Source: Massilia sp. Root418 (GTDB lineage: Bacteria > Pseudomonadota > Gammaproteobacteria > Burkholderiales > Burkholderiaceae_D). Taken from it: DNA of 64,000 nucleotides. Under the pieces are notes generated by a model that was given only the letters and a program-made list of their open reading frames with translations, ran no database searches and had not been told where the DNA came from. A program made the position numbers and the translations under genes. How positions within the stretch are numbered: position 1 is the first letter of the stretch; every line of letters begins with the position of its first letter. This document shows, piece by piece, positions 34,415 through 43,544 of this stretch. The stretch is from assembly GCF_001425265.1 (NCBI RefSeq), contig NZ_LMEC01000020.1:1198308-1262307 (forward strand), given 5' to 3'.

Positions 34415-37400
34415 TCAGGCGGCCGGCTTCAGGCTGCCGGCGCCGCGGCCCATCAGCTTGAGCACCACCCACTTCAGCATGCGGTACACCAGGCGCACGA
34501 ACACCAGCGCCAGCAGCGCTTCCACGAAGGTCAGCAGGAAGGCCAGCGCCGAACCCCAGCGCGCGTCGCGGCGGTGGAATTTGGCCACCATGCGGTCGCG
34601 GGCGATCTCGATGCTGTCGTAGAAGGTCGGCACCACCAGCAGGGTCAGGAAGGTGGAGGTGATGGTGCCGCCGATGATGGCGATCGCCATCGGACGGTAG
34701 AATTCGCCGCCCTCGCCCATGCCGATGGCCACCGGCATCATGCCGGCGATCAGCGCAAAGGTCGTCATCAGGATGGGACGCAAGCGCATGCGGCCGGCGT
34801 ACATCAGCGCATCCTCGCGGCCGTAGCCTTCTTCCTCGCGCTTGCGCGCCGCGTCCAGCAGCAGGATGGCGTTCTTGGCCACCAGGCCCATCAGCATGAT
34901 GACGCCGATAAAGCTCATCAGGTTCAGGGTGCCGCCGGTCAGCAGCAGGCCCACCACCACGCCGATCAGCGACAGCGGCAAGGACAGCATCACCGCGCCC
35001 GGAGCCGTGAAGGAACCGAACTGCATCACCAGCACCAGGTACATCAGGCCGATGCCGGCCGCCAGCGAAATGCCCATCTGGGTGAACACTTCCTTCTGGT
35101 CCTTGCCGGAGCCGCCCACGTCCAGGCCGAAGCCGGGCGGGTAGTCCAGCGACTTGGCCAGTTTCATGGCGTCCGAGATCACTTCACCGTGCGAGCGGCC
35201 TTCCACGTTGGCCGACACGGAAATGGAGCGCTTGCCGTCCTTGTGGCGGATGGTGGACGGGCCCTTGCCCATGGTGATGCGGGCGATCTGGTCCAGCGGC
35301 ACCATCATATTGGTGTTGGACACGCCGATCGGCAGGCGTTCAATATTGTCCAGGCTGACACGGTCTTCGGGGTGCAGGCGCACCGCCACGTCGCGCGTTT
35401 CGCCGGTCGGGTCGACCCAGTCGCCCACCTCGATGCCGGCAAACGCCACGCGCAGCGCCTGCGCCGCGTCGCCGGCCGAAATGCCCATCGAGTTGGCCAG
35501 CGAACGGTTCAGTTCAATCTGCAGCTCGTCCTTCGGATCCTGCTCGGACAGGCCCACGTCCACCGCGCCCGGCACCTGGCGCAGCTTCTCCATGAAGGTG
35601 TTGGTGATTTCCATCAGCTTGCGCGAGTCCGGGCCGACGAAGTCGATCTGCACCGGCTTGCGGGCATTGTTGGACAGGTCGTCCAGCACCACGAACTCGC
35701 CGCCGACCAGGCCGGCCAGCTTCTGGCGCAGCTCCACACCGATGGCGGTGGCGTCGCGGTTGCGCTTGGAACGCTTGCCGATGTCGACCCAGATCCGGCC
35801 GCCCGACAGGTTCACATAGGTGCTGGTGGCCTTCACTTCCGGAATGGTGTGGGCGATTTGCGCCGCCTTGGACATCTTCATCTTGGTGTATTCCAGGCTC
35901 GACGAGGACGGCGTGCGCACCTCGATGGCCAGGCTGCCGAAGTCCGATTTCGGCAGGAAGCTGGTGCCGCCCCACTTGGCCTGCAGGAACAGCGCGCCGA
36001 CGAAGGTGGCGAAGGCGATCACCGCCATCCAGCGGCGATGGTGCAGCGCCCAGGCGATGACTTTGCCGTAGCGGTCGGCCTGGTGGTCGAACCAGTGGTT
36101 GAACTTGTCCAGCACCTTGCCAATGCCCTTCTTCTGGGCCGTATGGTGGTCGGGAGGGTCGCCCCAGTAGGCCGACAGCATCGGGTCCAGCGTGAAGGAG
36201 ATGAACAGCGACACCGCCACCGAGCAGGTCACGGTCAGCGCGAACGGACGGAACCACTCGCCCGGCATGCCCGGCATGAAGGCCACCGGAATGAACACCG
36301 CCATGATGGAGAAGGTGGTGGCGGCAACCGCCAGGCCGATCTCGGCCGTGCCGTCCAGCGCGGCCTTGCGGCGGTCCGACCCCATCTGCATGTGGCGCAC
36401 GATGTTTTCCCGCACCACGATGGCGTCGTCGATCAGCACGCCGATCGCCAGCGACAGGCCGAGCAGGGTCATGAAGTTCAGCGTGAAGCCGCACAGCCAC
36501 ACGGCGATGAAGGCAGCCACCACCGAAGTCGGCAGAGACAGCGCGGTGATCAGGGTGGAGCGCCAGGAGTTCAGGAAGGCGTACACCACGAAAATGGTCA
36601 GCACGGCGCCGAACACCAGCGCTTCGATCACGTTGTTGAGGGAATCCTGCGCGTCCTCGCCGCCGTCCTGGGTGATTTCCAGGGAAGCGGTGTCGCCCAG
36701 TTCCTTGTTGATTTCAGCCACCATGGCGCGGGTTTCCTTGGCCACGCTGACGGTGGACGCTTCCCGCGACCGGATGATGGACAGGCCCACGTTGGCCTTG
36801 CCGGAGCGCAGGCTGACGTTGTTGATTTCGGCAAAGCCGTCTTCAATGGTGGCCAGCTGGCCCAGGCGGATCAGCTCGTCGCCGCGGCGCTTGACCACCA
36901 CGTCCTGGAACTCTTCCGGGCGCTCGATGCGGCCGACCAGGCGGATCGCCTTCTCGTCCAGCGCACCGCGCACCTTGCCCACCGGGGCGTTGGTGTTCTG
37001 CATGCGCAGCGCGTTGGCCACCTCGGCCACCGACACATTGTATTCACGCAGCTTCTCGGCGCGCAGCAGCACCGACAGCTCGCGCCGCAGCGCGCCGTTC
37101 ACGTTGACCACGGCCACGCCGTCCAGCGCGCGGAAGCGGTCGGCCAGCTTGTCTTCGGCCAGGCGCGAAATCGCCGCGTGCGACATGCCCTTCGACGACA
37201 GCGAGATCTGCATCACCGGCTGGGCCGAGTCGTCCACCCGCTGTATCATGGGTTCGCGCATCTCGGTGGGCAGCTTGTAGCGCACCGAGGCGATCGAGTT
37301 GCGCACCTCGTCCGAGGCTTCGATCAGGTTCTTGTCGAAGGCAAAGCGCAGTTCGATGGTGGCGCTGCCCTCGCGCGAGGTGCTGAAGGCGTCGGTCACG

Positions 37401-37627
37401 CCGGAAATGCTCTGCAGCGATTTTTCCAGGCGGTTGACGATCTCGCGCTCCACGGTTTCCGGCGACGCGCCTGGATACGGGATGTTGACGATCAGGACAG
37501 GAATGTCGACGTCCGGGTTCTGGTTGACGCGCAGCTTGGACAGCGCCAGCAGCCCCATGGCCATCATCGCCACGATCAGCACGATCATGGCCACGGGGCG
37601 CTTGATACTGAAATCGGATAAGAACAT
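34415..37627 (-). CDS. RND-family efflux transporter permease
   Basis: The 1070-residue protein has the twelve-helix RND layout with two large periplasmic loops. The first helix is in FSIKRPVAMIVLIVAMMAMG, the proton-relay Asp-Asp is in GVLIDDAIVVREN, and the fourth and eleventh helices include FIAVWLCGFTLNFMTLLGLS and LNLMSFIGVIMLMGLVAKNA. The HAE1-like group exports hydrophobic or cationic drugs. The C-terminus (about 1025-1070) is longer than in AcrB and may carry an extra hydrophobic segment. It starts three bases after the stop of the adaptor gene, forming a two-gene operon. No outer-membrane channel gene is adjacent, so a shared TolC-type protein is expected. Confidence 0.95.
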   Translation of the reverse strand: MFLSDFSIKRPVAMIVLIVAMMAMGLLALSKLRVNQNPDVDIPVLIVNIPYPGASPETVEREIVNRLEKSLQSISGVTDAFSTSREGSATIELRFAFDKNLIEASDEVRNSIASVRYKLPTEMREPMIQRVDDSAQPVMQISLSSKGMSHAAISRLAEDKLADRFRALDGVAVVNVNGALRRELSVLLRAEKLREYNVSVAEVANALRMQNTNAPVGKVRGALDEKAIRLVGRIERPEEFQDVVVKRRGDELIRLGQLATIEDGFAEINNVSLRSGKANVGLSIIRSREASTVSVAKETRAMVAEINKELGDTASLEITQDGGEDAQDSLNNVIEALVFGAVLTIFVVYAFLNSWRSTLITALSLPTSVVAAFIAVWLCGFTLNFMTLLGLSLAIGVLIDDAIVVRENIVRHMQMGSDRRKAALDGTAEIGLAVAATTFSIMAVFIPVAFMPGMPGEWFRPFALTVTCSVAVSLFISFTLDPMLSAYWGDPPDHHTAQKKGIGKVLDKFNHWFDHQADRYGKVIAWALHHRRWMAVIAFATFVGALFLQAKWGGTSFLPKSDFGSLAIEVRTPSSSSLEYTKMKMSKAAQIAHTIPEVKATSTYVNLSGGRIWVDIGKRSKRNRDATAIGVELRQKLAGLVGGEFVVLDDLSNNARKPVQIDFVGPDSRKLMEITNTFMEKLRQVPGAVDVGLSEQDPKDELQIELNRSLANSMGISAGDAAQALRVAFAGIEVGDWVDPTGETRDVAVRLHPEDRVSLDNIERLPIGVSNTNMMVPLDQIARITMGKGPSTIRHKDGKRSISVSANVEGRSHGEVISDAMKLAKSLDYPPGFGLDVGGSGKDQKEVFTQMGISLAAGIGLMYLVLVMQFGSFTAPGAVMLSLPLSLIGVVVGLLLTGGTLNLMSFIGVIMLMGLVAKNAILLLDAARKREEEGYGREDALMYAGRMRLRPILMTTFALIAGMMPVAIGMGEGGEFYRPMAIAIIGGTITSTFLTLLVVPTFYDSIEIARDRMVAKFHRRDARWGSALAFLLTFVEALLALVFVRLVYRMLKWVVLKLMGRGAGSLKPAA

Positions 37628-37630
37628 GGC

Positions 37631-38809
37631 TTAGTTTCCTTTGTTTACTGCCGCAGGCGCGTTGCCGCCGGCCGAGGCCACGGCCTTGGACTGCTGCATT
37701 TCAACCTTCTGGCCGTCGCGGAAGGCCGAGGACGGCGCGCGCAGCACCATGTCGCCCGAGACCAGGCCGTTCTGCACCTGCCAGCTGCCGCTGCGCGCGT
37801 CGCGCGCGCCGATCGCCAGGCGGGCTTTCACCAGGGCCTTGTCCTTGATCTTCCAGGCAAAGGCGTCGTCGCCCTGCTTGACCAGCGCCGACTCCGGTAT
37901 CATCAGCGCGGCCGTGGTGGCGGCCTCGATGCGGCCTTCGGCAAACAGGCCGGCCACGCCGGGGCGGTGCTTGTCGGCGAACTCCACCAGCACTTCCACC
38001 TGGCGGGTGACCGAATTGGCAGCCGGGTCGACCCGCTTGACCTTGCCGTTGAAACTCTGGCCCGGGTAGCCGTTGATGGCGAACACCACGTTCTGGCCGG
38101 TCTTCACCACGCCCACCTTGTCGGCCGAGACGCGGCCCTCAAAGCGCATGGAAGACGGGTCCACCACTTTCACCAGCTCCTTGCCGATCTGGGCGGTATC
38201 GCCGGCCGACACCTTGCGTTCGGAAACAATGCCGTCGAACGGCGCGCGCACCAGGGTGCGCGAGAGCTGCTGGTTGGCCGCCACCAGGCGCGCGCGCGCG
38301 GCGGACAGGTCGCTCAGGGCATTGTTGCGGCGCACTTCGGCGTCTTCCAGCACCTGCGAGGACACCATGCCGGACGATTTCAGCGTTTTCTGGCGCACCA
38401 GCACGCGCTCGGCCTGTTCCAGCGACTGGGTGGAGGCGCGCACGGCCTCGTTGGCCGAGTTCATGGCGTCGCGCAGCGAGGTGTCGTCCAGGCGCACCAG
38501 CAGGTCGCCCTTCTTCACCGGCTCGCCGTTTTCCTTCAGCACCTGCATCACCACCGCGCCCACTTCGGCGCGCATGTCGGCCTTGCGCTCGGGCTCGATG
38601 GAACCGGTGATGACCGGCCCCGACGCCAGGGCGTTGGTTTCCACGGTGACCAGATCCTCTGGGGCGATCTGCAGCGTAGCGAGTTTTTTGTCGTCCGCCT
38701 TGGCCGTGGCTGACGCGCTGGCCTTGCCGGCCTCCGGCGCTTTGTCGGACTTGCCGCAAGCGACCAGCGCCGAGGCGACGGCAAAAGCTATGAGGGTTTT
38801 ACGCAACAT
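37631..38809 (-). CDS. RND efflux periplasmic adaptor lipoprotein (MFP)
   Basis: The 392-residue protein has a lipoprotein signal ending LVAC (Cys18). Its adaptor domains follow: a lipoyl half (GAVVMQVLKENGEPVKKGDLL), a helical hairpin (about 105-175), a second lipoyl half (TLVRAPFDGIVSERKVSAGD), a beta-barrel and a membrane-proximal domain. This is the AcrA/MdtA plan. It forms the operon with the RND permease and is first in it, directly behind a good promoter (38871-38899). Confidence 0.93.
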   Translation of the reverse strand: MLRKTLIAFAVASALVACGKSDKAPEAGKASASATAKADDKKLATLQIAPEDLVTVETNALASGPVITGSIEPERKADMRAEVGAVVMQVLKENGEPVKKGDLLVRLDDTSLRDAMNSANEAVRASTQSLEQAERVLVRQKTLKSSGMVSSQVLEDAEVRRNNALSDLSAARARLVAANQQLSRTLVRAPFDGIVSERKVSAGDTAQIGKELVKVVDPSSMRFEGRVSADKVGVVKTGQNVVFAINGYPGQSFNGKVKRVDPAANSVTRQVEVLVEFADKHRPGVAGLFAEGRIEAATTAALMIPESALVKQGDDAFAWKIKDKALVKARLAIGARDARSGSWQVQNGLVSGDMVLRAPSSAFRDGQKVEMQQSKAVASAGGNAPAAVNKGN

Positions 38810-38870
38810 ATAAATCTCCAGAGGATAGAACTACTTTGCTGTTATTAGATGCAGTTTCTGCAAGCCGCAG

Positions 38871-38899
38871 AGTATCCGTTCGGCCGGGGGCAGTGTCAA
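38871..38899 (-). promoter_or_regulatory. Sigma-70 promoter of the RND efflux operon
   Basis: Reading the minus strand, TTGACA (complement of 38894-38899) and GATACT (complement of 38871-38876) are 17 bases apart. Transcription should begin near 38864. A perfect inverted repeat TGCAG-TTT-CTGCA (38850-38862) lies at the start of the transcript and is a candidate repressor site. No TetR-type regulator gene is adjacent. Confidence 0.7.
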
Positions 38900-38975
38900 T
38901 TCGCAGGGGGCCAGACTGCGGGTTTTTGTGGCTGGAATGCTGAAATGGCGGATAGACAGCAAAACCGGCGGGCAT

Positions 38976-39407
38976 TCATCGGGCAAAAAACGCATGCACC
39001 AGATGACCGATGGCGATGCCGGTGCACAGGCCGCCGATGATTTCGACCACCGTGTGGCCCATGCGTTCGCGCAGCCAGGTGTGGGCGCCGCTCTTGCCGT
39101 CGTCGCCCTTGGCCAGGCGGTTGATGGCGGACGCCTGGCGCCCCACGTGCTGGCGCAGGCTGTTGGCGTCGATGACGACAATGAAGCACAGCGTCACCGC
39201 CACGCCGAAGGCGGGATGGCCCATGCCCTCGCGCAGCGCGATCAGGGTGGCCATGCTGGACACCACGGCGCTGTGGTTGCTGGGGAAGCCGCCGTTGCCG
39301 ACCAGGTTGAACGCCCAGCGGCGCGCTTTGACGCTATTGATCAAAAATTTGATCGGACCGACGGCGGTCCAGGTGATGACAGGGGTGAGCAAATAGGCGA
39401 GATCCAT
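38976..39407 (-). CDS. Divergent PAP2 (DUF212) family membrane protein
   Basis: The 143-residue protein has four hydrophobic segments and the family's shortened PAP2 signature: GNGGFPSNHSAVVSSMAT (the phosphatase SNHS motif) and a later ERMGHTVVEIIGG. DUF212/YuiD proteins are small inner-membrane proteins related to acid phosphatases; the activity of this branch is not established. It is divergent from the TerC-like gene at 39521. Confidence 0.85.
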   Translation of the reverse strand: MDLAYLLTPVITWTAVGPIKFLINSVKARRWAFNLVGNGGFPSNHSAVVSSMATLIALREGMGHPAFGVAVTLCFIVVIDANSLRQHVGRQASAINRLAKGDDGKSGAHTWLRERMGHTVVEIIGGLCTGIAIGHLVHAFFAR

Positions 39408-39520
39408 CGGAATTCCTTTGTGGCAATCCGTCCATTATCGCAGAATGGGTGTGGACGGCGGTAGCAAGTCATATAAAATCGACACCCTCAACAGGCTAAA
39501 AGAACACAACAAGGAACTAC

Positions 39521-40552
39521 ATGAAACACTTCAGAATATCCATCCTCGTCACCGTCATCCTGATGGGTATCGCCGGCTGGTGGGGCTACAGCCGCGGCGG
39601 CAGCGCCGGACTGCTGACAGCGCTGTGGATCACCGCCGTGCTGGGCGTGATGGAAGTCTCGCTCTCCTTCGACAACGCGGTGGTCAACGCGGCCGTGCTG
39701 AAAGACTGGAACGCCTTCTGGCAGAAACTCTTCCTCACTGTGGGTATCGTGGTGGCCGTGTTCGGCATGCGCCTGCTGTTCCCGCTGCTGATCGTCTCCT
39801 TCGCCACCGGGCTGGGCCTGGTGGCCGTGTGGAATATGGCGCTCACCACGCCGGACGAATACTCGCGCTACCTGACCGGCGTGCACGCCGAGGTGGCGGC
39901 CTTCGGCGGCGCCTTCCTGCTGCTGGTGTTCCTGAACTTCCTGTTCGACGAGGAAAAGGAATTGCACTGGCTGGGCTGGGTGGAGGAAAAGCTGGGCGCG
40001 CTGGGCACCAGCGGCCTGGCCGTGCTGCTGGCCCTGCTGGGCGTGCTGGCCTGCGTGGCGCTGGTGCCGGAAGCCAAAAAACTCAGCGTGCTGTCCTCCG
40101 GCGTGATCGGCGTGGCGGTGTACGTGGCGGTGGACTGGATCAGCGGCCTGCTGGAAAGCGAAGAGCACGACCCGCACACCGGCGTGGCGCTGGCCAAGGG
40201 CGGCATCGGCGGCTTCATGTACCTGGAAGTGCTGGACGCCTCCTTCAGCTTCGACGGCGTGATCGGCGCCTTCGCCATCACCTCGGATGTGGTCATCATC
40301 ATGCTGGGGCTGGCCATCGGCGCCATGTTCGTGCGCTCGCTCACGGTGTACCTGGTGCACAAAGGCACGCTGGACGAATTCGTATTCCTGGAACACGGCG
40401 CGCACTACGCGATCGGCATCCTGGCGCTGATCATGCTGGCCAGCGTGAAATACCACATTCCGGAATGGTTCACCGGGCTGTCCGGCGTGGCCTTCATCCT
40501 GGTGTCGCTATGGTCGTCGGTGCGTTACCGCCGCCGGATGGGCGGGGAATGA
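39521..40552 (+). CDS. TerC/DUF475-type integral membrane protein
   Basis: AAGGAACTAC precedes the ATG. The 343-residue protein has nine or so hydrophobic helices and two repeated acidic motifs, VMEVSLSFDNAVVNAA near residue 45 and YLEVLDASFSFDGVIGAF near residue 230. Paired S(F)D(N/G) motifs with Glu/Asp are the metal-binding hallmark of the TerC/YkoY/DUF475 superfamily, whose better-known members export manganese or other divalent cations. Metal export is inferred, not shown. Confidence 0.82.
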   Translation: MKHFRISILVTVILMGIAGWWGYSRGGSAGLLTALWITAVLGVMEVSLSFDNAVVNAAVLKDWNAFWQKLFLTVGIVVAVFGMRLLFPLLIVSFATGLGLVAVWNMALTTPDEYSRYLTGVHAEVAAFGGAFLLLVFLNFLFDEEKELHWLGWVEEKLGALGTSGLAVLLALLGVLACVALVPEAKKLSVLSSGVIGVAVYVAVDWISGLLESEEHDPHTGVALAKGGIGGFMYLEVLDASFSFDGVIGAFAITSDVVIIMLGLAIGAMFVRSLTVYLVHKGTLDEFVFLEHGAHYAIGILALIMLASVKYHIPEWFTGLSGVAFILVSLWSSVRYRRRMGGE

Positions 40553-40589
40553 TAAGATCGCAAGGTTGCCACCAAAACCAGCAAAACCC

Positions 40590-40964
40590 ATGATCAAATC
40601 ACCTCGCATCAAATACATCCTGCTGGCGCTCGTGCTGGGCGCCGGGCTGCTGTTCGCCGGCTATACCTGGATCACGCTCAGCGTGTCCTATTCAGAGGGC
40701 GAACGCGCAGGCTACCTGCAAAAGTTCTCCAAACGGGGCTGGATCTGCAAGACCTGGGAAGGCGAACTGCTGCTGACCTCGATGCCGGGCGCCATCCCGG
40801 AGAAGTTCCAGTTCAGCGTGCGCGATCCCGAGCTGGCCAGGCAGATGTCCGCCGCCACCGGCAAGCGCGTGCTGCTCACCTACGCCCAGCACAAAGGCGT
40901 GCCCACCGACTGCTTCGGCGAAACCGAGTACTACGCCGAACGGCTGCAGGTTCCGGCGCAATGA
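40590..40964 (+). CDS. Small membrane-anchored conserved hypothetical protein
   Basis: The 124-residue product starts at ATG 40590. It has a hydrophobic helix (about 9-28; IKYILLALVLGAGLLFAGYT) and a periplasmic or external soluble part beginning SVSYSEGERAGYLQKFSKRG, then WEGELLL and FSVRDPELARQM. The SEGxRxGxxxKFSxxG pattern recurs in conserved proteins of unknown function in many bacteria. The gene lies 37 bp after the TerC-like gene and may be in the same transcript. No named function can be given. Confidence 0.7.
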   Translation: MIKSPRIKYILLALVLGAGLLFAGYTWITLSVSYSEGERAGYLQKFSKRGWICKTWEGELLLTSMPGAIPEKFQFSVRDPELARQMSAATGKRVLLTYAQHKGVPTDCFGETEYYAERLQVPAQ

Positions 40965-40969
40965 AAAAT

Positions 40970-41065
40970 GGCGGGTTACGGGGCTTTGCCCCTAACCCGC
41001 CCTACGCCCTACGCCGCCGCTCGTCTTCCGTAGGGCGGGTTAGGCGCGCAGCGCCGTAACCCGCC
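40970..41065. repeat. REP-like inverted repeat pair (copy 2)
   Basis: Same family as 18980-19070: two units (40970-41006 and 41028-41065) in inverted orientation, each with GGCGGGTTA/TAACCCGCC arms and a flanking CGTAGGG. It lies between two convergent genes, as BIME-type elements often do. Confidence 0.8.
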
Positions 41066-41071
41066 GCAGCC

Positions 41072-43402
41072 TCACCGGCCGCGCCACACAGCGCCGGCCG
41101 TCTCCTTCAAGCGCCCGATCACGTCGCGCGCCATCGTCTCCGACTGTTCATGCTCGGCGCGCGCGCGGGCCGCAGCCAGGGTGGCGGCAAACGCATTCTC
41201 CTCCACCAGCGCCGTCTGCGCCGTCTCCGCCGCCAGCTTCTCCTCGATCGCGTTAAGCGCATTCTGCGCCGCGTGCTGGCGCCGGGTTTCCAGTTCCAGC
41301 AGCTTCTGCTTGGCCAGCGTCATGGCCTGGGTGGTGTCGGCCACCTTGCGCTGCATGGCCGCGTGCGCCTGGGCTGCTTCTACCAGCGCCTTCTGTTCAT
41401 CCGCCTTATCCTGAGCCGCCTGGGCAGCGGCCTGCACGGCCAGCGCATGCTGGCGCGCCAGCTCGGCCTGTTCCTGCTCCGCATCGGCCTGCGCGCGCAG
41501 CGCGGCGGTGGCGGCCTGTTCGGATTCCAGCCGGCTCTCGATGGCCTTGGCGGCGCGCGCCTCGGCGGCGTTGGCCAGGCGCTGCTGGGTCAGTTTCTGG
41601 TCAATCACCGCCAGCGAATGGCGCTCGGTTTCCACAAATTCCTGCTTGGCCTTGAGCAGCTCGGCCGCCTTGGCAGCCTTCTCTTCTTCCACCTGCGCGC
41701 GCTGCACGTGCACTTCGCTCAGCTCCACCGCCAGGCGGGCCTGGGCGGCGACGGCCTGCGCGGCGACCGCCTTCTGCTCCGCTTCCACGGTGGTCTGCTC
41801 GGCCATCATCTGCATGGCGGCGGCTTCCTTGCCGGCGGCGGCGGCCAGGCTTTCATCGGCGGCTTGCTGCTGGCGCAGCGCGGCGGCCTGTTGCTGCTCG
41901 GCGGCGGCGCGCGCCTGGGCTGCAGCGGCGGCGTCCTCCTCGGCCTGCAGGCGCTCCTTCAGCGCGGCAATGGCTTGCTGCTCGGCGGCCACGCGGGCCT
42001 GCTCGGCAGCCAGCAGCTCGGCGGCGCGGGCGGCCTTCTCTTCCGCCAGCGTGGTGGCGGCGTTTTGCGCTTCCACCTGGGCCGCCAGAGTGGCCACCTC
42101 GGCCTGCTCGGCGGCATTCTGGGCCGCAGCCAGCTCCACGGCGGCGCGCGACAGCGACGCGCGCTCGTCGGCCAGCTGGGCGGCGCGCTGCTGCTCCAGG
42201 CTGTCGGCACGTGCCGCTTCGGCGGCGGCCTGCTCTGCGGCCTGGCGCAGGCGGGCCTGTTCCAGCGCCTGCGATTCCGCTTCGACTTTGGCCAGGGTTT
42301 CCAGTTCCGCCTGCTGCTCCGCCTCGAAGCGCACCAGCGCCACGGCGCGCAGCTGGCGGTCCACCTCGATGCGCGCCTCGGTGGCGCTGATAATGCGCGC
42401 GTCCGCATCGCGGCGGGCCTGGGCGCTGGCGGCGGCCACCGCTTCCAGGCGTTCGCGCTGGACGGCGGCGTCGCGGATTTCCTTCTCGGTCTGCAGGCGC
42501 AGGTGCAGCGACTGCGCGGCGCTGCGCTCGGATTCGGCCTTGGCCAGGGCGATGGCTTCGCGCTCCTGTTCCAGGTGGGCCAGCGCGCGCGCTTCCTCCA
42601 GCGCGCGCGCCTCGGCGGCGGCGCGGTTGAACGCCGCCTCCAGGGCGATCTGGTCGGCGCGCTCGCGCTGCACGGTCAGCTCCAGCGCTTCGGCTTCGGC
42701 GGTGGCCAGCGCGTCGGCGGTCTGGCGCGCGCCGTAGGCGTGGCGCTCGCGTTCGCGTGCCAGCGTCGCCAGGCGCGCGTCGGCGGAGGCGATGCCCACC
42801 ATCTCTTCGCGCGCGGCCTGCACGGCAGCCAGGCGCTCGGCGGCCTGCTTGCGGGCCTGTTCGGTCTGCGCGGTCAGCTCGTCGGCGGCGCGGGCAGCTT
42901 GTTCGGCCAGTTCGGATTCGGTGGCGATCTGCTCGGTTGCCCGGCGGCGGCTTTCTTCTTCGGCGCGGGCGCGCTGCTGGGCGGCCAGGCGGATCTGGGT
43001 GTCGGCTTCGGCGCGGGCGCGCAGTTCGGCGGTTTCCTGCTTCACCGCTTCCAGGCGCGCCACGCTGGCTTGCGCGGCGGCGCGCAGGCTTTCCAGGCGC
43101 TCGCGGTTGGCGGCAATGGCTTCCTCGGCCGCCTGCGCGCTTTGCTGCGCGGCAGCGGCTGCGGCGGCGTCGATGGCGGCGCGGTCGTCGGCCAGGGCGC
43201 GGGCGCGCGCTTCGGCATGGGCACGGCTTTCGGCGGCGCACGCCGCCTTGGCTTCCGCTTCCACGCGGGCGATGGCTTCCTTGATGGCGTTCATGTCCAT
43301 GGCGCCGCGCGGCGCCGTCTCGGCGGACTCCTGCTCAGGCAAGGCGAGGTCATCGAGGGCTGGAACCGCGGTGTCGAAGGGCTGTGCCGATTGTGCTTGC
43401 AT
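41072..43402 (-). CDS. Long Ala/Glu-rich coiled-coil protein of unknown function
   Basis: The 776-residue protein is predicted by eye to be one continuous coiled coil from about residue 35 to 750. It has almost no Gly or Pro, over one third Ala, and dense Glu, Arg, Lys and Gln in heptad-like spacing, with a single mid-protein GKE stretch near residue 560. A short Pro/Asp-rich head (1-35; DTAVPALDDLALPEQESA) and a short basic tail (LKETAGAVWRGR) cap it. There is no signal peptide, transmembrane segment or named domain, so it is cytosolic. Similar length and composition occur in filament-forming or scaffold coiled-coil proteins (crescentin-like), but the sequence itself is not recognisable. The RBS is weak (GCGAGA). 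Confidence 0.75.
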   Translation of the reverse strand: MQAQSAQPFDTAVPALDDLALPEQESAETAPRGAMDMNAIKEAIARVEAEAKAACAAESRAHAEARARALADDRAAIDAAAAAAAQQSAQAAEEAIAANRERLESLRAAAQASVARLEAVKQETAELRARAEADTQIRLAAQQRARAEEESRRRATEQIATESELAEQAARAADELTAQTEQARKQAAERLAAVQAAREEMVGIASADARLATLARERERHAYGARQTADALATAEAEALELTVQRERADQIALEAAFNRAAAEARALEEARALAHLEQEREAIALAKAESERSAAQSLHLRLQTEKEIRDAAVQRERLEAVAAASAQARRDADARIISATEARIEVDRQLRAVALVRFEAEQQAELETLAKVEAESQALEQARLRQAAEQAAAEAARADSLEQQRAAQLADERASLSRAAVELAAAQNAAEQAEVATLAAQVEAQNAATTLAEEKAARAAELLAAEQARVAAEQQAIAALKERLQAEEDAAAAAQARAAAEQQQAAALRQQQAADESLAAAAGKEAAAMQMMAEQTTVEAEQKAVAAQAVAAQARLAVELSEVHVQRAQVEEEKAAKAAELLKAKQEFVETERHSLAVIDQKLTQQRLANAAEARAAKAIESRLESEQAATAALRAQADAEQEQAELARQHALAVQAAAQAAQDKADEQKALVEAAQAHAAMQRKVADTTQAMTLAKQKLLELETRRQHAAQNALNAIEEKLAAETAQTALVEENAFAATLAAARARAEHEQSETMARDVIGRLKETAGAVWRGR

Positions 43403-43500
43403 GGAGATTCTCGCTTAATCTTGCGCCCCGACACCCGCCGGGACTTCTGAATAAGCATTATCAAACAGCCAGCCCATCGGCCGAGCCGCAAGCAGAGCGG

Positions 43501-43530
43501 GAAAAACCCGCCATTTCTCCTCATGGCGGG
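43501..43530 (-). terminator. Rho-independent terminator of the cupin gene
   Basis: CCCGCCAT (43507-43514) pairs with ATGGCGGG (43523-43530); on the minus strand the hairpin is followed by TTTTT (complement of 43502-43506). It is 15 bases after the cupin stop. Confidence 0.85.
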
Positions 43531-43544
43531 CTGTTCCTGCGGCC

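Noticed and set aside
34574..37621. Long open frame (over 1,000 codons) on the plus strand opposite the RND permease.
   Set aside because: High-GC coding DNA often leaves the opposite strand open. The translation is a His/Gln/Arg/Ala-rich string without domains, while the minus strand gives a full RND protein with conserved motifs.
41150..43450. Long Gly/Leu-rich plus-strand open frame opposite the coiled-coil gene.
   Set aside because: It is the mirror of an Ala/Glu repeat (GCC/GAG complement), has no signal peptide or family motif, and is weaker than the coiled-coil reading. The coiled-coil gene is itself only moderately supported by its RBS.
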